Source: Actinomycetota bacterium (lineage in GTDB: Bacteria > Actinomycetota > Actinomycetes > Nanopelagicales > Nanopelagicaceae). Taken from it: 11,346 bases of DNA. Location of the stretch: positions 1-11,346 of the forward strand of contig JAPLBI010000205.1 of the NCBI GenBank assembly GCA_026392815.1, written 5' to 3'. Positions 6,480 to 11,346 of the stretch are shown here, piece after piece. How positions within the stretch are numbered: position 1 is the stretch's first letter; every line of letters starts with the position of its first letter. A program made the position numbers and the translations under genes. Below the pieces are notes generated by a model. It saw only the letters and a program-made list of their open reading frames with translations. It had not been told where the DNA came from and did no database searches.

Positions 6480-9400
6480 ATGACCACGCCATCCATAAAG
6501 CTCACTCGCGCACCCGCTGCGCCTGCGCTTTTGGAGCTAGATGCCACACAGGCAAAGGCGGCAGCACATCGCGGATCACCACTTTTAATTGCAGGTGGGC
6601 CGGGCACCGGTAAAACTTCGGTATTAATCGAATCTGCGTTATCGCGCATAGCGGCAGGGCAAGATCCCGATTCAATTCTTCTAATCACTTACGGCCGCGA
6701 ACGCGCATCCGAACTCCGCGATGCCATTGCACTTCGCACAACGGTGACGATGCACGAACCGCTGGCTCGTACATTTCACTCACTTGCTTACTCGATTTTA
6801 AAGATGGACTCAGACGAGAATTATCACGAACCAATTCTGTTATCTGGCCCCGAACAAGAAAACTTTATCAGTCAACTTCTTGAAGGTGATGTAGAAGATG
6901 GTTATCGCAAATGGCCAACTGATTTACATGATGGCGAAGATAAGAAAGGCAATCCACTTTTAACGCAAGGCTTTATCCGCGAACTCCGCGATTTAATTAT
7001 GCGCGCCAACGAACGCGGTATTACCCCTGAAGAACTTGCTACGCGCGGCGAACGAGTAAATGAAAAGTATTGGGCGCCAGCTGCAGATTTTTGGAAGCGC
7101 TACAAAGAAGTTATGGCGATCCGCGAAGACACCGCCGGCGATGCCAAGATGCGTATTGATCCTTCGGAATTGATTAATGTAGCAATTGCTTACCTGCAAA
7201 AAAACGAGAAGCTGCGCGCACAGTTGCAGGCTCGCTTTGCCACGATCATGGTCGATGAATTCCAAGAAAGCGATCCTGCACAACGCAAACTTCTCGATCT
7301 CTTATCTGGCCCTGATCTAGTAATTGCCTACGATGCTGATTCATCTGTTGGTCGCTTCCGTGGCGCAGATCCAGATGGGCTAAAACAAGTTGTTGGCTCT
7401 TACCTTGAAAAGGGTGCAACCCAAATACTTTTACAGAACTCTTATCGCTGCCGCCCGGAAATCTTTGAGATCGGCCAGAAAGTTACAGCGGCCTTCCGCG
7501 CACCATCTAGTACGCGCACCCGCACCTGCACCTATAGCGCCAAACCCGCGCTAGATAACCCTTTCACCACTGCGCGCTTGAATTCACAATCTGAAGAAGC
7601 GCAATACATCGCCTACCTTTTCAAGCGCGCCCATTTAATGCATGGCATTCCTTATTCGCAGATGGCAGTTATCTTGCGTTCTGCTGGCACTCAAGCAAGT
7701 GCACTTCGTCGTGCCTTTGCTCAAGTTTCAATTCCAGTTGCCGGAGATCTCGAAGCACTTTCCACTAACCCTGCGATTGCGCCATTTATTCTCATCGCCC
7801 GCGTTGCAACTGGTGATCAATTGCTAAACCTCGACACTTGCGAGCGTTTACTGCTCGCTGAATTCGGGGGATCGGATTCAATATCTTTGCGCCGAATCCG
7901 CACCGCACTTTTAGCTGCCCGCGATGATGCCACCGACACTCGTGGCGGAACACAGCTCTTAATCGATGCCATTGATAAGGGCGAGATCAACATTGAAGAA
8001 AGCGCTGCGCTTACTCGTGTTCACGAACTATTGCTGGCTGCTCGTAAAGTATTAACATCGATCGATGCTCGCCCCGAAGATTTACTTTGGGCGATTTGGG
8101 ATAACGCAAAAACTAGCGACAATGAAAAGTTAAGCACCGCTTGGCGTAACACAGCGCTGCGTGGCGGCAATCGTGGTGCAGCAGCCGATCGTGATCTCGA
8201 TGCGATGATCCAACTCTTTGATTCCGCACAGCGATTCTCTGAGCGTTTCCCATACTCCAAGCCATCAGCATTTCTTGACGAGCTATCGCGCGAATCAATT
8301 GTCGGTGACATCATTACTGCACAAGGTGTTCGCCCTGATGTAGTCGAAATTCTTACTGTGCACTCTGCCAAGGGGCGCCAATGGGAAGTCGTTGCAGTTG
8401 CCGGTCTACAAGAAGGCGTTTGGCCAAACTTGCGTCAACGTTCTTCGCTACTTGGTAGCGAAAGACTTGTAGAACGCGAACGCCACGGTGACTTAGCCCG
8501 TTTGGAACTCGATCTAATTGCTGCTGGTGCACTCGCTGAAGATGAGCGCCGCTTGCTCCATGTGGCTGTAACCCGCGCCCGCCAGGCTTTAATCGTCACC
8601 GCAGTGCAGCGCGAAGATGATGAACCATCTGCCTACTTTGAAGAACTTGATAACACCGGCGATCTCGATACTCCTGTAATTACAAAGGTTCCACGTCCAC
8701 TTACAACATCGGCACTTGTTGCAACGCTGCGCCAGAACTTAGGTGGAGAAAGTGCAGAAACGGCTGCATCGATTCTAAAGACGCTTTCCCAATCGCAAAT
8801 CACTTCAGCAGATCCAGCACACTGGACTGGATCACTTCCAATTTCTTCAACTGAAACAATTGTTGCTGCAGATGAGTTAGTACCAGTTTCTCCATCAGGC
8901 GCGGAAAACTTCACCGAATGCGGCGTTAAGTGGTTCCTCGAACGCAGTGGTGGAACAAATGGCGATTCAACAGCGCAGATCTTAGGTTCAGCAATTCACG
9001 AATTCGCACGGATCAAAGTAGAAGATACATCCATCTCTGAAGTTGATCTAATTGCAAAACTCAAATCCTCTTGGTCACTTATCGATCCGACCGAAGGCTG
9101 GATCAGCAACTCATCCCTTAAGCGCGCAGTAAAGATGCTTGAGCGCTTTAGCCGTTACCATGCCGCGACAACACGCGATGTAGTTGGCGCCGAACTTAAC
9201 TTTAAGATCCAAGTTGGCCGCGCAGAAATTCGCGGCAGCGTCGACCGCATTGAAGTCGACTCAGATGGCAACCATTACGTTATCGATTTCAAAACCGGCA
9301 AAACCCAGATCACCGCAGAAAAAGCGAAAGAGAACTTGCAACTTGCTTGCTACCAATTAGCTGTTGCCCTTGACGGCTTCGAAAAGAAGTTATCCAGTAC

Positions 9401-9626
9401 TTCTTCATCAGGTGCTGAACTCGTTTACCTTGCAAAAGATTCAGTAAAGGTCACAACTCGTCAGCAGTACAAGATCGATGAGGTTGAAGTAAAGGCGAAG
9501 ATCGAAGAAATTGCTGAAGGTATGGGAGCCGAAAGTTTCCAGGCGCGGATCAACTCTATGTGCGAAAACTGCGTAGTTAAGGCCTGTTGTCCGATCCAGA
9601 GCCAGGGCCGGACGGTGATCGAATGA
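6480..9626 (+). CDS. adnA: AdnA subunit of the AdnAB helicase-nuclease (UvrD-like motor plus RecB-like nuclease)
   Basis: AdnA pairs with AdnB to resect double-strand DNA ends in Actinobacteria. The 1048-residue product begins with a Q-motif-like region (LDATQAKAAAH) and Walker A GGPGTGKT (39-46). Motif II is MVDEFQES (D259 and E260). Next come a motif III region YDADSSVGRFRGADP, LLQNSYRCRPE, TVHSAKGRQWE and motif VI LLHVAVTRAR (692-701). The C-terminal nuclease shows GSVDRIE (D922) and VIDFKTGK (D936, K938), with iron-sulfur cysteines C814 in TECGVKW and C1028-X2-C1031-X5-C1037. Motif III has Ser-Ser where most UvrD helicases have Gln, matching the view that this motor is the secondary one. 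I prefer ATG 6480 over in-frame GTG 6456 (8 residues longer), because the text after 6480 matches family N-termini. The last codons overlap adnB by ATGA. Confidence 0.93.
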   Translation: MTTPSIKLTRAPAAPALLELDATQAKAAAHRGSPLLIAGGPGTGKTSVLIESALSRIAAGQDPDSILLITYGRERASELRDAIALRTTVTMHEPLARTFHSLAYSILKMDSDENYHEPILLSGPEQENFISQLLEGDVEDGYRKWPTDLHDGEDKKGNPLLTQGFIRELRDLIMRANERGITPEELATRGERVNEKYWAPAADFWKRYKEVMAIREDTAGDAKMRIDPSELINVAIAYLQKNEKLRAQLQARFATIMVDEFQESDPAQRKLLDLLSGPDLVIAYDADSSVGRFRGADPDGLKQVVGSYLEKGATQILLQNSYRCRPEIFEIGQKVTAAFRAPSSTRTRTCTYSAKPALDNPFTTARLNSQSEEAQYIAYLFKRAHLMHGIPYSQMAVILRSAGTQASALRRAFAQVSIPVAGDLEALSTNPAIAPFILIARVATGDQLLNLDTCERLLLAEFGGSDSISLRRIRTALLAARDDATDTRGGTQLLIDAIDKGEINIEESAALTRVHELLLAARKVLTSIDARPEDLLWAIWDNAKTSDNEKLSTAWRNTALRGGNRGAAADRDLDAMIQLFDSAQRFSERFPYSKPSAFLDELSRESIVGDIITAQGVRPDVVEILTVHSAKGRQWEVVAVAGLQEGVWPNLRQRSSLLGSERLVERERHGDLARLELDLIAAGALAEDERRLLHVAVTRARQALIVTAVQREDDEPSAYFEELDNTGDLDTPVITKVPRPLTTSALVATLRQNLGGESAETAASILKTLSQSQITSADPAHWTGSLPISSTETIVAADELVPVSPSGAENFTECGVKWFLERSGGTNGDSTAQILGSAIHEFARIKVEDTSISEVDLIAKLKSSWSLIDPTEGWISNSSLKRAVKMLERFSRYHAATTRDVVGAELNFKIQVGRAEIRGSVDRIEVDSDGNHYVIDFKTGKTQITAEKAKENLQLACYQLAVALDGFEKKLSSTSSSGAELVYLAKDSVKVTTRQQYKIDEVEVKAKIEEIAEGMGAESFQARINSMCENCVVKACCPIQSQGRTVIE
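9623..9626 (+). promoter_or_regulatory. ATGA start-stop overlap joining adnA and adnB
   Basis: The A of the last sense codon plus the TGA stop of adnA form the ATG of adnB. Such 4-bp overlaps usually mean translational coupling and roughly equal production, which suits the two subunits of a heterodimer. A GGACGG stretch at 9610-9615 within adnA could serve as the ribosome-binding site. Confidence 0.85.
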
Positions 9627-10258
9627 TCGAGAAGTACTCACCGCAAGATATCGCTGCCGCGCAGCAGAAAGTTGGCGCAAAGGTTTACAAACCAACTGAT
9701 GAACAAAGCGCGATCATTTCCATCGCATCTAATCCGCTCGAACCTGCCGTTGTTATCGCGGGCGCTGGTTCAGGTAAGACGGAAACCATGGCAGCGCGCG
9801 TTATCTACTTGGTTGCCAATGGCTTCGCCCGCCCTGATCAAATACTTGGTCTGACATTTACTCGTAAAGCCGCTGGCGAACTCGCGATCCGTATCCGCAC
9901 CAGACTTCGTCAATTGCGTGCTGCCAAGTTAATCCCAGAAGACACTCCTCTTGAAGTTGCAGTTACTACTTACCACTCTTATGCCGCGCGTTTACTTTCC
10001 GAGCACTCAATTCGCTTTGGTATTGATGCTGATATTCAACCAATGGGCGATGCTGCGATGTGGCAACTCGCCAATGACATCGTTCGCAATTGGGAAGATG
10101 CTTCGTACTCAAATGAATCTGCCGTTGGCACAGTTGTGGAAGATTTACTTGGCTTAACCAAGTTGATGCTCGAGCACCAAGTCTCACCCGAAGATATTGC
10201 GGCAGCAGATAATGAAGTTCTTGAGCAATTGGCACAGATGTATGGTGCTACAAATCCA

Positions 10259-10261
10259 TAG
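10259..10261 (+). other. In-frame premature TAG in adnB (codon 213)
   Basis: The codons read AAT CCA TAG GTA CGT AAA. The reading frame is open before and after, with conserved helicase motifs on both sides, so only this codon breaks the gene. TAG is one base from GAG (Glu), CAG (Gln), AAG (Lys), TAC or TAT (Tyr), TGG, TTG and TCG; the original residue is not certain because this linker is variable. None of the seven natural gene ends visible in the window uses TAG. Confidence 0.93.
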
Positions 10262-11346
10262 GTACGTAAAGTTGTCAAAGTCTTGAGCCAGCGCTCCGCT
10301 TTGTTACCGATGGTCGAACGCTTTATCCAACGCCGCCAAGAATCCGGTCAACTTTCTTTCGATGATCAAATGTCACTTGCAGCAGATATCTCGGTTAAGT
10401 TTTCCGATATCGGCGAGCTAGAACGCGCAAAGTATTCCGTTGTATTACTTGATGAATATCAAGACACTTCGCAATCACAGGTGCGAATGCTGTCATCGCT
10501 CTTTGGCGGGGGACATCCCGTAATGGCAGTTGGGGACCCATGCCAGGCTATTTACACATGGCGCGGAGCCTCTGCCGGCACTATAAATTCCTTCGGAAAA
10601 TACTTCCCAAAAGCGGCCGGCCACACCGGCGCTGAGCGCTATTCACTACTTACAACTTTCCGCAATGATAAAACAATCCTTGAACTCGCCAACGTTGTCT
10701 CCGAAAAGATTCGCCGTGAAAGCGGTGCCGATGTTCCACCACTTACTCCACGTCCCGATGCGGGAGATGGCGAGTTAGTTTGCGGAGTCTTCGAAAATCT
10801 AGATCTCGAAGCAACTGCGATTGCTGAATACTTCACCTCACTCTGGTTTGATAAAGCGCGTTTGGCAAAACCTGCCGAAAAGCGTTCTACCTTTGCAGTT
10901 CTCGTTCGAAAACGCTCGCAGATTGCAACTATCGAAGGTGCGCTACGCGCCGCTGATATCCCAGTCGAAGTCCTTGGACTTGGTGGACTTATCCATGTTC
11001 CTGAAGTCGCCGACATTGTTTCGATGCTCCGCGTGATCGCAGATCCTGATTCCGGTGCAGCGTTGATGCGCCACTTAGTTGGACCACGCATTAACTTGGG
11101 AGCAAAAGATTTAGCAGCGCTCGGTGCTTACTCACGCAATCGTGCAAAAGGTTCGCGCGCCGAAAGCAAGTCTCTAATCAAGAAGATCGCCGCCGGTAAC
11201 CCCGAACAAGCCGAAGCCGATGATCAGTTCTTAGGTTCACTCATCGATACCTTGGATGAGATCGGTGGCGCAGATAAATCAACCTTTACCGAGATCGGTT
11301 ATGTGCGCTTAGTTAACTTTGCATCCGACCTGCGACGTCTGCGCTC

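Larger units (their letters stand above)
9623..11346 (+). pseudogene. adnB: AdnB subunit of the AdnAB helicase-nuclease, interrupted by in-frame TAG and cut by the window end
   Basis: AdnB is the lead motor and second nuclease of AdnAB. The part visible here is the UvrD-like motor: Walker A IAGAGSGKTE (45-54), motif Ia LTFTRKAAGELA, TTYHSYAARLL, motif II LLDEYQDTSQSQ, motif III AVGDPCQAIYTWRGAS and motif IV LTTFRND. Later 2A/2B-domain text includes FAVLVRKRSQI and LGLGGLIHVPEVADIV. The nuclease domain lies beyond the window. The ATG at 9623-9625 overlaps the adnA TGA (ATGA), so translation is coupled; an in-frame TTG at 9587 inside adnA is a less likely start. Codon 213 (10259-10261) is TAG, between YGATNP and VRKVVKVL, in a connecting region rather than a catalytic motif. 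The frame is otherwise open to the window end. Truncation there would give 212 residues carrying only Walker A and motif Ia. Confidence 0.9.

Noticed and set aside
8021..8371. Minus-strand open frame of 116 residues opposite adnA
   Set aside because: It is antisense to a conserved helicase region, with shadow composition and no start signal.
9587..9625. TTG start for adnB inside the adnA cysteine cluster region
   Set aside because: It would need a 40-bp overlap and a rare start codon, whereas ATG at 9623 forms a standard ATGA coupling with the adnA stop.
10639..11091. Minus-strand open frame of 150 residues opposite adnB
   Set aside because: It is low-complexity Ser/Arg/Thr-rich shadow translation of the conserved AdnB frame, with no recognisable motif.
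1..11346. CRISPR array, insertion sequence, prophage, toxin-antitoxin or defence system
   Set aside because: No spaced direct repeats, transposase, integrase or defence gene motifs were seen. AdnAB and RmuC are ordinary chromosomal repair proteins here.

Overview
This 11.3 kb window looks like a compact, medium- to low-GC actinobacterial chromosome. Three things point there: an adnA-adnB pair (the actinobacterial counterpart of RecBCD/AddAB), an ispH / DUF6542-type membrane protein / ychF neighbourhood like the one in mycobacteria, and very short spacers. AT-leaning codon use and tight packing suggest a streamlined freshwater lineage such as the acI group (Ca. Nanopelagicales). That placement is inference and was not tested.

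Layout. (1) 1-290, plus: 3' end of ispH (isoprenoid precursor synthesis). (2) 1858-291, minus: rmuC followed by a four-helix DUF6542-type membrane protein, overlapping by 4 bp (ATGA). (3) 1910-2983, plus: ychF, a ribosome-associated ATPase, divergent from rmuC across 51 bp and broken by one in-frame TGA. (4) 4336-2984, minus: a class III PLP aminotransferase. (5) A 174-bp divergent spacer holding an 11-bp perfect inverted repeat. (6) 4511-6415, plus: typA/bipA, a translational GTPase. (7) 6480-9626 and 9623 to the window end, plus: adnA and adnB, overlapping by ATGA; adnB carries one in-frame TAG and runs off the window. No intergenic stretch exceeds 175 bp.

Functionally the window combines DNA end processing and recombination (RmuC, AdnA, AdnB), ribosome-linked NTPases (YchF, TypA), isoprenoid synthesis (IspH) and amino-group metabolism (the aminotransferase). 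Apart from the two ATGA-overlapped pairs, the genes need not be co-regulated.

The most notable points are two isolated premature stop codons in otherwise intact conserved genes (ychF codon 87 and adnB codon 213), and two convergent gene pairs whose stop codons abut with no base between them. I see no CRISPR array, insertion sequence, prophage gene, defence island or complete RNA gene, and nothing I would call a new biological system. The premature stops could be real inactivation or sequence error, and that matters most for using this annotation.
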